From assembly GCA_963825645.1 (NCBI GenBank), contig CAWGTT010000008.1, positions 186,001 through 250,000 of the forward strand: DNA of 64,000 bases, read 5' to 3'. A program made the position numbers and the translations under genes. How positions within the stretch are numbered: position 1 is the first letter of the stretch; every line of letters begins with the position of its first letter. The DNA is from JADJPO01 sp963825645 (GTDB lineage: Bacteria > Actinomycetota > Actinomycetes > Actinomycetales > Kineosporiaceae). Shown in pieces: positions 16,363-24,148 of this stretch. Below the pieces are notes generated by a model. The model did not search any database. It was not told where the DNA came from and was given only the letters and a program-made list of their open reading frames with translations.

Positions 16363-17106
16363 TCAGAACTCGAGGTAGTGCTCCAGCCCGACCGTCAGAC
16401 CCGGGCGAGTCGAGACGGTGCGCACCCCGAGCAGGACCCCGGGCATGAACGAGGACCGGTCCAGGCTGTCGTGGCGCAGGGTGAGGATCTCCCCCGGGCC
16501 GCCGAGCAGCACTTCCTCATGCGCCACCAGTCCGCGTAGCCGCACCGAGTGCACGCGGACGCCGTGGACATCGGCACCGCGGGCGCCGTCGAGAGACGTC
16601 GTCGTCGCATCGGGCATCGGGGCGGCCCCGGCCCGCTCCCGGGCCGCGGCGATCAGCTGGGCCGTGTGCAGCGCCGTGCCGGACGGCGCGTCCGCCTTGT
16701 CCGGATGGTGAAGCTCGATCACCTCGACCGAGGAGTAGTGCGGTGCCGCCATGGCCGCGAAGCGCACGAGCAGCACGGCGCCCAGAGCGAAGTTCGGCGC
16801 CACCAGCATCCCGACGTCCGGGTACGCCGCGAGCTCGGACCGGACGGCGTCCAGCCGCTCCGGCGTCCAGCCGGTGGTGCCCACCACGGCGTGCACCCCG
16901 GCCCGGACGCACGCGCGCACGTGCCCGAGGGCCGCGTCGGGCACCGAGAACACCACCGCCACGTCGGCGTCGACCACCGCGTCGAGGTCGTCGCTGTCCT
17001 CATCGAGATCGATCTGCGGGCCGAGCTCCAGATCCGGGGCGCCGTTGACCGCCGCGCACACCTGCCGGCCCATCCGCCCCCGGGCTCCGATCACGGCGAC
17101 TCTCAT
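16363..17106 (-). CDS. dapB: 4-hydroxy-tetrahydrodipicolinate reductase
   Basis: A 247-residue DapB, the NAD(P)H-dependent second enzyme of the diaminopimelate branch. It has the nucleotide loop VAVIGARGRMGRQV, VVGTTGWT, the catalytic region ELHHPDKADAPSGTA and the C-terminal domain through VGLEHYLEF. ATG 17106 has GGAGG seven bases upstream and shares one base with the stop of the M16 peptidase, so it is coupled to it. An in-frame upstream extension to 17445 lies wholly inside that peptidase and is rejected. Confidence 0.97.
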   Translation of the reverse strand: MRVAVIGARGRMGRQVCAAVNGAPDLELGPQIDLDEDSDDLDAVVDADVAVVFSVPDAALGHVRACVRAGVHAVVGTTGWTPERLDAVRSELAAYPDVGMLVAPNFALGAVLLVRFAAMAAPHYSSVEVIELHHPDKADAPSGTALHTAQLIAAARERAGAAPMPDATTTSLDGARGADVHGVRVHSVRLRGLVAHEEVLLGGPGEILTLRHDSLDRSSFMPGVLLGVRTVSTRPGLTVGLEHYLEF

Positions 17107-18467
17107 CAGACCTCCGGAAGGCGATCGTCGTCCTCGAACGGACCGACCACGGCCAGAGAACGCGGCCGTGCGGCCAGCTCCGCGGCGAGGGCCTGCACGT
17201 CGTGGGCGGTCACGGTGCGCACCCGGACGAGCGACTCGTCGAGGGTCAGGTACTCCCCGTGCACCAGCTCGGCCTTGCCGAGGCGGGACATCCGCGACCC
17301 CGAGTCCTCCAGCCCCAGCACCAGGCCGCCACAGATCTGCCCGTGAGCCCGGGCCAGCTCCTCGTCGCTGACGCCGTCGGCCGCGAGCTCGTCCAACCCG
17401 GCGCCGAGCAACCCGACCACCTCGGCCACGCGGGACGGCGTACACCCCGCGTAGAGCCCGAAGTAGCCCGCGTCGGAGTAGCCGGAGGCGAAGGAGTAGA
17501 CCGAGTACGCCAGCCCGCGCCGCTCCCGGATCTCCTGGAACAGCCGGCTGCTCATGCCGCCGCCCAGCACCGCGTTCAGCACCGACATCACGTGGCGGCG
17601 CTCGTCGGTGGCGGTCAACCCGGTCGTGCCGAGCACCACGTTGGCCTGCTCGATGGGCCGGTTCACCCGCAGTCGGCGCGGTCCCTCGGCCACCGAGTCG
17701 GCTGAGCGCGCCACACCGGAGCCGCCCTCACGCCGTGGCGCCGGCAGCTGGTCGGGCGTCAACGGCCACGAGGAACGCTCCAGCTCACGGGCCACCCGGG
17801 CGGACAGCGCCTCGTGGTCGATGCCGCCGGCCGCGGTGACCACCAGGGTGGGCGGTGCGTAGTGGCGGCGGTAGTGGCCGACGATGTGCTTGCGGCCCAC
17901 CGCGGCGATCGTGGAAGGGGTGCCGCCGATCGGTCGGCCCAGCGGGTGGGTGCCCATCACCAGCTCGACGAACCGCTCGTGGACGACGTCGCTCGGGTCG
18001 TCGTCGTTCATCGCCAGCTCTTCGAGGATCACTCCGCGTTCGCCCTCGACGTCGGTCTCGGCGAGGCGGGCCGAAGTGACCATGTCGAGCAGCACGTCGA
18101 CGGCCAGGTCGAGGTCGTCGTCCAGCACACGGGCGAAGTAGCAGGTGTGCTCCTTGCCGGTGACGGCGTTGGCCTCGCCCCCGACCGCGTCGAGGGTAGA
18201 GGCAATGTCCATCGCCGAGCGCCGCTGGGTCCCCTTGAACAGCAGGTGTTCGAGGAAGTGCGTCGAGCCGTGGTGGCCGTCTGCCTCGTCACGCGAGCCG
18301 ACCCCGATCCAGCATCCGACCGTGGCCGAACGCAGGTGCGGCATCGCCTCGCTCAGCACCCGGACCCCGCCGGGCAGGACGCTGCGACGCACGACGGCGC
18401 CGTCCTGCCCGGCCAGGGTCGCTTCCAGCGACCCTGCCGAGATCAGCGGGAGCGGGACTGCCGACAC
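17106..18467 (-). CDS. M16-family zinc peptidase
   Basis: A 453-residue processing-peptidase-like protein (insulinase/pitrilysin family). The inverted zinc motif HFLEHLLFKG has His70, Glu73 and His74, and a downstream third ligand is in GVILEELAMNDD. The C-terminal half carries the usual RGLAYSVYSF. It follows pnp by one base; the pnp-M16-dapB order is conserved in actinobacteria. Substrate unknown; no signal peptide is seen. Confidence 0.93.
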   Translation of the reverse strand: MSAVPLPLISAGSLEATLAGQDGAVVRRSVLPGGVRVLSEAMPHLRSATVGCWIGVGSRDEADGHHGSTHFLEHLLFKGTQRRSAMDIASTLDAVGGEANAVTGKEHTCYFARVLDDDLDLAVDVLLDMVTSARLAETDVEGERGVILEELAMNDDDPSDVVHERFVELVMGTHPLGRPIGGTPSTIAAVGRKHIVGHYRRHYAPPTLVVTAAGGIDHEALSARVARELERSSWPLTPDQLPAPRREGGSGVARSADSVAEGPRRLRVNRPIEQANVVLGTTGLTATDERRHVMSVLNAVLGGGMSSRLFQEIRERRGLAYSVYSFASGYSDAGYFGLYAGCTPSRVAEVVGLLGAGLDELAADGVSDEELARAHGQICGGLVLGLEDSGSRMSRLGKAELVHGEYLTLDESLVRVRTVTAHDVQALAAELAARPRSLAVVGPFEDDDRLPEV

Positions 18468-18468
18468 C

Positions 18469-20769
18469 TCAGGCGTTCGCCTCGGCCGGTGCGGCCGCGT
18501 CGTCCAGTGCGCCCTCCGCCGAGGAGTCGCCGGAGCCCGCTGTGCCCTGCTGGTCCTCGTCGGCCGTCACCGGCACCAGGGAGAGCTTGCCGCGCGGGTC
18601 GATCTCGGCGATCTCGACCTGGACCTTCTGGCCGACCGCGAGCACGTCGTCCACGTTCTCCACCCGCTTGCCGCCGACCATCTTGCGAATCTGCGAGATG
18701 TGCAGCAGCCCGTCCTTGCCCGGCACCAGGGAGACGAACGCGCCGAAGGTCGTGGTCTTCACCACGGTGCCCATGTAGCGCTCGCCCACCTCGGGCATGG
18801 TCGGGTTGGCGATCGCGTTGACCGCGGCCCGGGCCGCCTCGGCCGACGGACCGTCGACGGCGCCGATGTAGACCGTGCCGTCGTCCTCGATCGAGATGTC
18901 GGCTCCGGTGTCCTCCTGGATCTGGTTGATCATCTTGCCCTTCGGCCCGATCACCTCACCGATCTTGTCCACCGGCACCTTGACCGTGATCACCCGCGGC
19001 GCGTAGGGGGACATCTCGTCCGGGCCGTCGATCGCCTCGCCCATCACGTCGAGGATGTGCAGCCGGGCCTCCCGGGCCTGGGTGAGCGCCCCGGCCAGCA
19101 CCGAGGCCGGGATCCCGTCCAGCTTGGTGTCGAGCTGGATCGCGGTGACGAAGTCCTTGGTGCCGGCCACCTTGAAGTCCATGTCACCGAAGGCATCCTC
19201 GGCGCCGAGGATGTCGGTCAGCGCCGCGTACTCCGTCTTCGGCCCGTCGGCAGTGTCCACCACGTCAGAGACCAGCCCCATCGCGATGCCGGCCACCGGA
19301 GCGCGCAGCGGCACACCGGCGTTCAGTAGCGCCAGGGTCGAGGCACACACCGAGCCCATGGAGGTCGACCCGTTCGAGCTGAGCGCCTCGGAGACCTGCC
19401 GGATCGCGTAGGGGAACTCCTCGCGGCTCGGCAAAACCGGCATCACGGCCCGCTCGGCGAGCGCGCCGTGACCGATCTCGCGGCGCTTGGGCGAGCCCAC
19501 ACGGCCGGTCTCACCGGTGGAGTACGGGGGGAAGTTGTAGTTGTGCATGTACCGCTTGCGAGTCTCCGGCGCGAGGGTGTCGAGCTGCTGCTCCATCCGC
19601 AGCATGTTCAGCGTGGTGACCCCCATGATCTGGGTCTCGCCCCGCTCGAACAGCGCCGAACCGTGCACCCGCGGGACCACGTCCACCTCCGCGGACAGCT
19701 GCCGGATGTCGGCCAGGCCGCGTCCGTCAATGCGCACCTTGTCACGCAGGATGCGCTGGCGGACCAGCTTCTTGGTCACCGCTCGATAGGCTCCGGAGAT
19801 CTCCTTCTCCCGGCCGGCGAACTGCTCGCCGAGCCCGGCCTTGACCGATTCCTTGACCTCATCGAGCCGGGACTCACGCTCGGTCTTGCCGGCGATCGTC
19901 AGCGCCGCCGCCAGATCATCGACCACGGCCGCCTCGACGGCCGCGTAGACATCATCGGTGTACTCGGGGAAGACCGGGAAGTCGGCGGTCGGCTTGGCGG
20001 CCTTGTCCGCGATCTCCTGCTGGGCCCGGACCAGGGTGGCGATGAACGGCTTGGCCGCCTCGAGCCCGGCCGCGACGATATCCTCGGTCGGCGCGCCGGC
20101 ACCGCCGGCGATCAGATCCCAGGCGTCGTCGGTCGCCTCGGCCTCGACCATCATGATCGCGACGTCGTCGGCGGCGGCGTCTGCTCCGCGGGTCACGACC
20201 CGGCCGGCCACGACCATGTCGAACACGGCCCGCTCGAGCTCGCTGTGCCGCGGGAAGGCGACCCACTGTCCCTCGATCAGAGCCACCCGGACAGCACCGA
20301 TCGGGCCGCTGAAGGGCAGCCCGGCGAGCTGGGTGGACATCGAGGCGCCGTTGATCGCGACCACGTCGTAGAGGTCGTCGGGGTTCAGCGAGAGCACGGT
20401 GACGACGACCTGCACCTCGTTGCGCAGCCCCTTGACGAACGAGGGTCGCAGCGGGCGGTCGATCAGCCGGCAGGTCAGGATGGCCTCGGTACCGGGGCGT
20501 CCCTCGCGCCGGAAGAACGAGCCGGGGATCCGGCCCGCGGCATACATCCGCTCCTCGACGTCGACGGTCAGCGGGAAGAAGTCGAACTGCTCCTTGGGGT
20601 GCTTGCCCGCGGCGGTGGTGGACAGCAGCATCGTCTCGCCGTCCAGGTAGACGGTGGCCGAGCCGCCGGCCTGGCGGGCCAGCCGACCGGTCTCGAACCG
20701 GATGGTGCGCGTGCCGAAGCTGCCATTGTCGATAACGGCCTCGGCGGTGGTGATCTCAGGACCCTCCAT
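18469..20769 (-). CDS. pnp: polyribonucleotide nucleotidyltransferase (PNPase)
   Basis: A 766-residue 3'-5' phosphorolytic exoribonuclease / polymerase. Two RNase PH domains are separated by an alpha-helical linker, with FFRREGRPGTEAILTCRLID and the second-core SMGSVCASTLALLNAGVPL and DILGAEDAFGDMDFKVAGT. The KH domain has IGKVIGPKG-like IGEVIGPKGKMINQIQ and the S1 domain GAFVSLVPGKDGLLHISQIR. The C-terminus is acidic and Ala-rich. ATG 20769 has GGAGGGG upstream; an in-frame start at 20838 has none. A 198-base leader separates it from rpsO, where PNPase genes are often autoregulated. Confidence 0.97.
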   Translation of the reverse strand: MEGPEITTAEAVIDNGSFGTRTIRFETGRLARQAGGSATVYLDGETMLLSTTAAGKHPKEQFDFFPLTVDVEERMYAAGRIPGSFFRREGRPGTEAILTCRLIDRPLRPSFVKGLRNEVQVVVTVLSLNPDDLYDVVAINGASMSTQLAGLPFSGPIGAVRVALIEGQWVAFPRHSELERAVFDMVVAGRVVTRGADAAADDVAIMMVEAEATDDAWDLIAGGAGAPTEDIVAAGLEAAKPFIATLVRAQQEIADKAAKPTADFPVFPEYTDDVYAAVEAAVVDDLAAALTIAGKTERESRLDEVKESVKAGLGEQFAGREKEISGAYRAVTKKLVRQRILRDKVRIDGRGLADIRQLSAEVDVVPRVHGSALFERGETQIMGVTTLNMLRMEQQLDTLAPETRKRYMHNYNFPPYSTGETGRVGSPKRREIGHGALAERAVMPVLPSREEFPYAIRQVSEALSSNGSTSMGSVCASTLALLNAGVPLRAPVAGIAMGLVSDVVDTADGPKTEYAALTDILGAEDAFGDMDFKVAGTKDFVTAIQLDTKLDGIPASVLAGALTQAREARLHILDVMGEAIDGPDEMSPYAPRVITVKVPVDKIGEVIGPKGKMINQIQEDTGADISIEDDGTVYIGAVDGPSAEAARAAVNAIANPTMPEVGERYMGTVVKTTTFGAFVSLVPGKDGLLHISQIRKMVGGKRVENVDDVLAVGQKVQVEIAEIDPRGKLSLVPVTADEDQQGTAGSGDSSAEGALDDAAAPAEANA

Positions 20770-20967
20770 GCGGGTTCCCCTCCGTAGTGTCTGCGGAGTC
20801 GCGACCGTGGGCAGGTCCGGTCTTCGATCGAGGTTCACGGGCGGACGGCGCGCGATGGCGTCGCGCTCCCGGGAGCCACTACCGAGGACCGGGCGCCTGT
20901 TCGGGCCGGCTCACGTCGGTGCGATGGCGAAGAGCCACGGCACCCGGACGGGAACCGCGGCTCGGAC
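20770..20967 (-). other. rpsO-pnp intergenic leader, no gene seen
   Basis: 198 bases without a credible reading frame. It contains a 12-bp palindrome GCTCCCGGGAGC at 20865-20876 and a GCGCGA/TCGCGC inverted pair at 20849-20865. In other bacteria this interval carries RNase III and PNPase autoregulation sites; that role is not shown here. Confidence 0.4.
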
Positions 20968-21237
20968 TCACCTGCGCAGACCGAGTCGCTCGATGAGCGA
21001 TCGGTAGCGGGTGATGTCGGTGCGCTGCAGATACTGCAGCAGGCGGCGGCGCTGGCCCACCAGGATCAGCAGGCCGCGGCGGCTGTGATGGTCGTGCTTG
21101 TGCTCCTTGAGGTGCTCGGTGAGGTCCTTGATCCGTTGCGTGAGCATCGCGACCTGGACCTCCGGGGAGCCCGTGTCGTTCTCGCCGGTCGCGTAGTCGG
21201 CCATAATCCTTTGCTTGGTGGCGGCGTCGAGTGGCAC
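20968..21237 (-). CDS. rpsO: 30S ribosomal protein S15
   Basis: An 89-residue S15, exactly the usual length, that binds 16S rRNA early in small-subunit assembly. Matches include LDAATKQRIMADYATGENDT, the GSPEVQVAMLTQRI stretch, HLKEHKHDHHSRRGLL and RRRLLQYLQRTDITRYRSLI. The start is GTG 21237, reading VPLDAAT, with AAGGAG five bases upstream; the in-frame extension to 21339 has no S15 match. It lies between ribF and pnp as in most bacteria. Confidence 0.98.
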   Translation of the reverse strand: MPLDAATKQRIMADYATGENDTGSPEVQVAMLTQRIKDLTEHLKEHKHDHHSRRGLLILVGQRRRLLQYLQRTDITRYRSLIERLGLRR

Positions 21238-21384
21238 AGTGCTCCTTTTCCATCGTTGCGCGGCGCGCCGGGGCACGTTCACCCGGGCTCTATCGATCCG
21301 CGGCCGTTCTGACGGCAGGGCCACGGTACCAGCGCTCACCCGCCGTCACCGAACCCGGCCCTCAAGACTGATCCCAGGACCGGC

Positions 21385-22410
21385 TCAGGACCCGTCGAGG
21401 CCCAGCACGACCCGGCACTGCTCGACGTCGCGATACATCTGGGCCACCAGCTTCTCGACGTCCTCGAACCGCTCGGTCGACCGCAGCCGCTCGACGAAGT
21501 CGACGGCGACTCGCGCCCCGTACAGGTCCAGGTCGTCACGGTCCAGCACGTAGGCCTCCACCCGCCGCCCGTGCCCGTCGAAGGTGGGGTTGGTGCCGAC
21601 CGAGACGGCGGCGGGCAGACGGGCACCGGCCGCGACGTCGCTCACGGGACCCTCCAGAACGCTCAGCCAGCCCGCGTAGACGCCGTCCGCGGGGACCAAA
21701 CCCTCGCTGCCCGGCCCGCTCCCGGCGCCCGGAGGTCTCTGACCCGGAGCGGCCAGGTTCGCCGTCGGGAAGCCGAGCGCCCGCCCGCGGTGGTCTCCGT
21801 GGACGACGACCCCGACAACGCGGTGCAGGTGCCCCAGCGCGGTGGCGGCGGTGCGCACCTCGCCGTCGGCGAGCAGCCCTCTGATCAGGGTCGACGACCA
21901 CCGTCCGCCGTCGGCGTCGGCGCCCTCCCCGACGACGTCCTCGACGGCCATCACCTCGAAGCCCAGCTCGGCGCCCAGCTCACGCAAGGTGTTGATGTCA
22001 CCGCTGTTGCGGTGCCCGAACCGGGTGTCCCGCCCGACCACGACCGCACTGGCGTGCAGCGTGTCGACCAGCACGTCCTGGACGAACCGGCGCGGGCTCC
22101 AGCTGGCCAGCGTGTGGGTGAACGTCATCACCAGGACGGCGTCCAGCCCGGTCCGCTCCAACCGGTCCAGCCTGGTGGTCAGCCCGTCGATCTGCTGCGG
22201 CGCCCGGTCCGGGAAGAGGACGGCGATCGGGTGCGGGTCGAAGGTGATCGCCATCGCGTGCTCTGACCGGGCCCGGGCGAGAGCGACCAGTGAGGTGAGC
22301 ACGCGCTGATGCCCTCGATGGACCCCGTCGAAGTTGCCGATGGTCACCACCGACCGCCCGAGACCCTCCGGCACCTGCTCCAGGTCGTTCCACCGCTGCA
22401 CGCGCCCCAT
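21385..22410 (-). CDS. ribF: bifunctional riboflavin kinase / FAD synthetase
   Basis: A 341-residue RibF. The N-terminal adenylyltransferase domain has VTIGNFDGVHRGHQRVL and ITFDPHPIAVLFP; VGRDTRFGHRNSGDINTL follows. The C-terminal flavokinase domain has HGDHRGRALGFPTANL, VYAGWLSV and SVGTNPTFDGHGRRVEAYV. It converts riboflavin to FMN and FAD. ATG 22410 begins MGRVQRWNDL, near the usual N-terminus; a longer in-frame form to 22536 would overlap truB. It sits directly after truB, a widespread pairing. Confidence 0.95.
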   Translation of the reverse strand: MGRVQRWNDLEQVPEGLGRSVVTIGNFDGVHRGHQRVLTSLVALARARSEHAMAITFDPHPIAVLFPDRAPQQIDGLTTRLDRLERTGLDAVLVMTFTHTLASWSPRRFVQDVLVDTLHASAVVVGRDTRFGHRNSGDINTLRELGAELGFEVMAVEDVVGEGADADGGRWSSTLIRGLLADGEVRTAATALGHLHRVVGVVVHGDHRGRALGFPTANLAAPGQRPPGAGSGPGSEGLVPADGVYAGWLSVLEGPVSDVAAGARLPAAVSVGTNPTFDGHGRRVEAYVLDRDDLDLYGARVAVDFVERLRSTERFEDVEKLVAQMYRDVEQCRVVLGLDGS

Positions 22411-22435
22411 GCTGCCAGGTCGAGGAACGGCGGCG

Positions 22436-23320
22436 TCAGCCGGTGAGCACCAGCAGGGGCCGGCAGGTGGGTCCGGTCTCGGACACGATCGCCACCAGCG
22501 CGCCGTCCGGGGCGAAGGCGGCGGTCGGCATCTCACCGCTGCCGGCCGCCGCGATGCGTTGCCCGTGAGACAGCTTGGCCGCCTCGGCCCCGGTCAGCTC
22601 TCGAACCGGGAAGCCCACTCGGGCGGCCGCCTCGAGACTCAGCAGCTCGCCGGTCTCGGCCATCCGCTCCAGGCTCACCGCCTGGGCGAGATGGTAGGGC
22701 CCGACGCGTAGCCGACGCAGCGCCACGAGGTGGCCGCCCACCCCCAGCGCGGCGCCCAGATCCCGGGCCAGCGCGCGCACGTAGGTACCCGAGGAGCAGT
22801 CGACCTCGACGTCCACGTCCTGCACCGGCGTGTCGCCGGCCAGGCCGGCATGTACGGCGAGTACCTCGAAGCGGGAGATGGTCACCGTACGCGGCGCGAG
22901 CTCCACTTGCTCTCCTGCTCGCACCCTGGCATAGGCCCGCTGACCGTCGACCTTGATCGCACTGACCGCGCTCGGCACCTGCTGGATGGCTCCGGTCAGC
23001 GCCTGGACCCCTGTCTCGATCGCCGACCGCGCGATCTGGCCGGCATCGGCGCGGGCCAGGACCTCGCCGTCCACGTCGTCACTGGCCGTGCTGACCCCGA
23101 GCCGGACCGTCGCCCGGTACGTCTTGTCCACACCGACCAGATAGGTGAGAAGTCGGGTGCCGCGCCCCAGGCCGAGCACCAGGACACCGGTCGCCATCGG
23201 ATCGAGGGTCCCCGCGTGACCCACCTTGCGGGTGTCGAAGATCCGCCGTACCCGAGCCACCACGTCGTGTGAGGTCCACCCGGCCGGCTTGTCGACGACA
23301 GCCAAGCCGTCGCGGGTCAC
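22436..23320 (-). CDS. truB: tRNA pseudouridine(55) synthase
   Basis: A 294-residue TruB that makes pseudouridine 55 in the T loop of tRNAs. The catalytic Asp40 is in KVGHAGTLDPMATGVLVLG, with the N-terminal VVDKPAGWTSHDVV, the YRATVRLG strand and SSGTYVRALARDLG. The GTG start overlaps the rbfA stop by 4 bases. It is part of the rbfA-truB-ribF run. It is of some interest that psuG/psuK for free pseudouridine salvage lie in the same window. Confidence 0.97.
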   Translation of the reverse strand: MTRDGLAVVDKPAGWTSHDVVARVRRIFDTRKVGHAGTLDPMATGVLVLGLGRGTRLLTYLVGVDKTYRATVRLGVSTASDDVDGEVLARADAGQIARSAIETGVQALTGAIQQVPSAVSAIKVDGQRAYARVRAGEQVELAPRTVTISRFEVLAVHAGLAGDTPVQDVDVEVDCSSGTYVRALARDLGAALGVGGHLVALRRLRVGPYHLAQAVSLERMAETGELLSLEAAARVGFPVRELTGAEAAKLSHGQRIAAAGSGEMPTAAFAPDGALVAIVSETGPTCRPLLVLTG

Positions 23321-23793
23321 CGGACCTCGGCCTGCGCCGGTTGCTGCTCGCCGTCCATGGTCGTCTCCGGCTCGTCGTCGGGGCGACGGTAGGGGTCGGC
23401 CTCGCCTGCGTAGTCCGCCGAGGCGGCCAGCGCGGCGACGTCCGCGTCATGGGCGGCTGCGGTCCGCAGCAGGTCCTCGATGTGGGCCGCGTTCTCGGGG
23501 ACCGCGTCGGCCACGAACTCCAGCGTCGGGGTCAGCCTGACCCCGGTGCGCCGGCCCACCTCGGAGCGCAGCACTCCCTTGGCGCTGTCCAGGGCGACCG
23601 CTGACGCCTCACGCTCGGACTCCTCGCCCAGCACCGTGTAGAAGACCGTGGCGTGCTGCAGGTCAGCGGTGACTCGGGTGTCGGTGACGGTGACGAATCC
23701 CAGCCGAGGGTCCTTGATCCGCTTCTCCAGCGCTTCGGCCACGATCTCGTGGATCCGTTCGGCCAGCTTGCGAGCGCGCGCAGTGTCAGCCAT
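23317..23793 (-). CDS. rbfA: 30S ribosome-binding factor A
   Basis: A 158-residue RbfA, a KH-like small-subunit maturation factor acting on the 16S 5' helix. Conserved parts are ARKLAERIHEIVAEALEKRI, DPRLGFVTVTDTRVTADLQ and VLRSEVGRRTGVRLTPTLEF. The C-terminal 35 residues are acidic and Pro/Glu-rich, as in other actinobacterial RbfA. ATG 23793. It is coupled to truB by overlap; the spacer to DUF503 upstream carries a 12-bp direct repeat. Confidence 0.95.
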   Translation of the reverse strand: MADTARARKLAERIHEIVAEALEKRIKDPRLGFVTVTDTRVTADLQHATVFYTVLGEESEREASAVALDSAKGVLRSEVGRRTGVRLTPTLEFVADAVPENAAHIEDLLRTAAAHDADVAALAASADYAGEADPYRRPDDEPETTMDGEQQPAQAEVR

Positions 23794-23811
23794 GAACTCG
23801 ACGGTACCTCC

Positions 23812-23848
23812 TCGCCAAGACCCTTACGGGGCCTGATCGCCAAGACCC
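23812..23848. repeat. 12-bp direct repeat between DUF503 gene and rbfA
   Basis: TCGCCAAGACCC occurs at 23812-23823 and again at 23837-23848, 25 bases apart. In the transcribed sense it reads GGGTCTTGGCGA, whose core GGGTCTTGGC recurs in the tandem repeats at 30041-30110. Confidence 0.6.
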
Positions 23849-23854
23849 CTCGGG

Positions 23855-24148
23855 TCAGTCCTCGTCGTCCCAGACCACTGTGCGAGCCGAGAGCAGCTCG
23901 ACCTCGGGCCGTGCGGCGACCAGGCCCTCGCAGGCCGCCAGCACCTGCCGGCAATGGCCGGGGTCAGCCGCCGTGACAGCTACCCCGATCTGGCACCGGC
24001 GGTGCAGATCGAGGTAGCCGGTCTCAGCGGCGCTGACCTCGAAGCGACGGCGCAGGTCGGCCACGATCGGCCGGACCACGGATCGCTTCTGCTTCAGCGA
24101 ACGGGTGTCACCGAGCAGCAGGTCCAGTCGCAGCGAGGCTACGAACGT
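23855..24148 (-). CDS. DUF503 (YlxP-like) protein with probable ACG start
   Basis: A 97-residue protein if started at ACG 24148: TFVASLRLDLLLGDTRSLKQ followed by KRSVVRPIVADLRRRFEVSA, then DLHRRCQIGVAV and the end LLSARTVVWDDED. DUF503 proteins are about this long and normally start with Met followed by an aromatic residue and the same first strand. No ATG, GTG or TTG lies in frame between the infB stop and codon 24, where GTG 24079 would lose the first strand. GGGAG (24154-24158) lies 5 bases before the ACG. It overlaps infB and is followed by rbfA, its usual neighbour. Function is not established. Confidence 0.8.
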   Translation of the reverse strand, partial: TFVASLRLDLLLGDTRSLKQKRSVVRPIVADLRRRFEVSAAETGYLDLHRRCQIGVAVTAADPGHCRQVLAACEGLVAARPEVELLSARTVVWDDED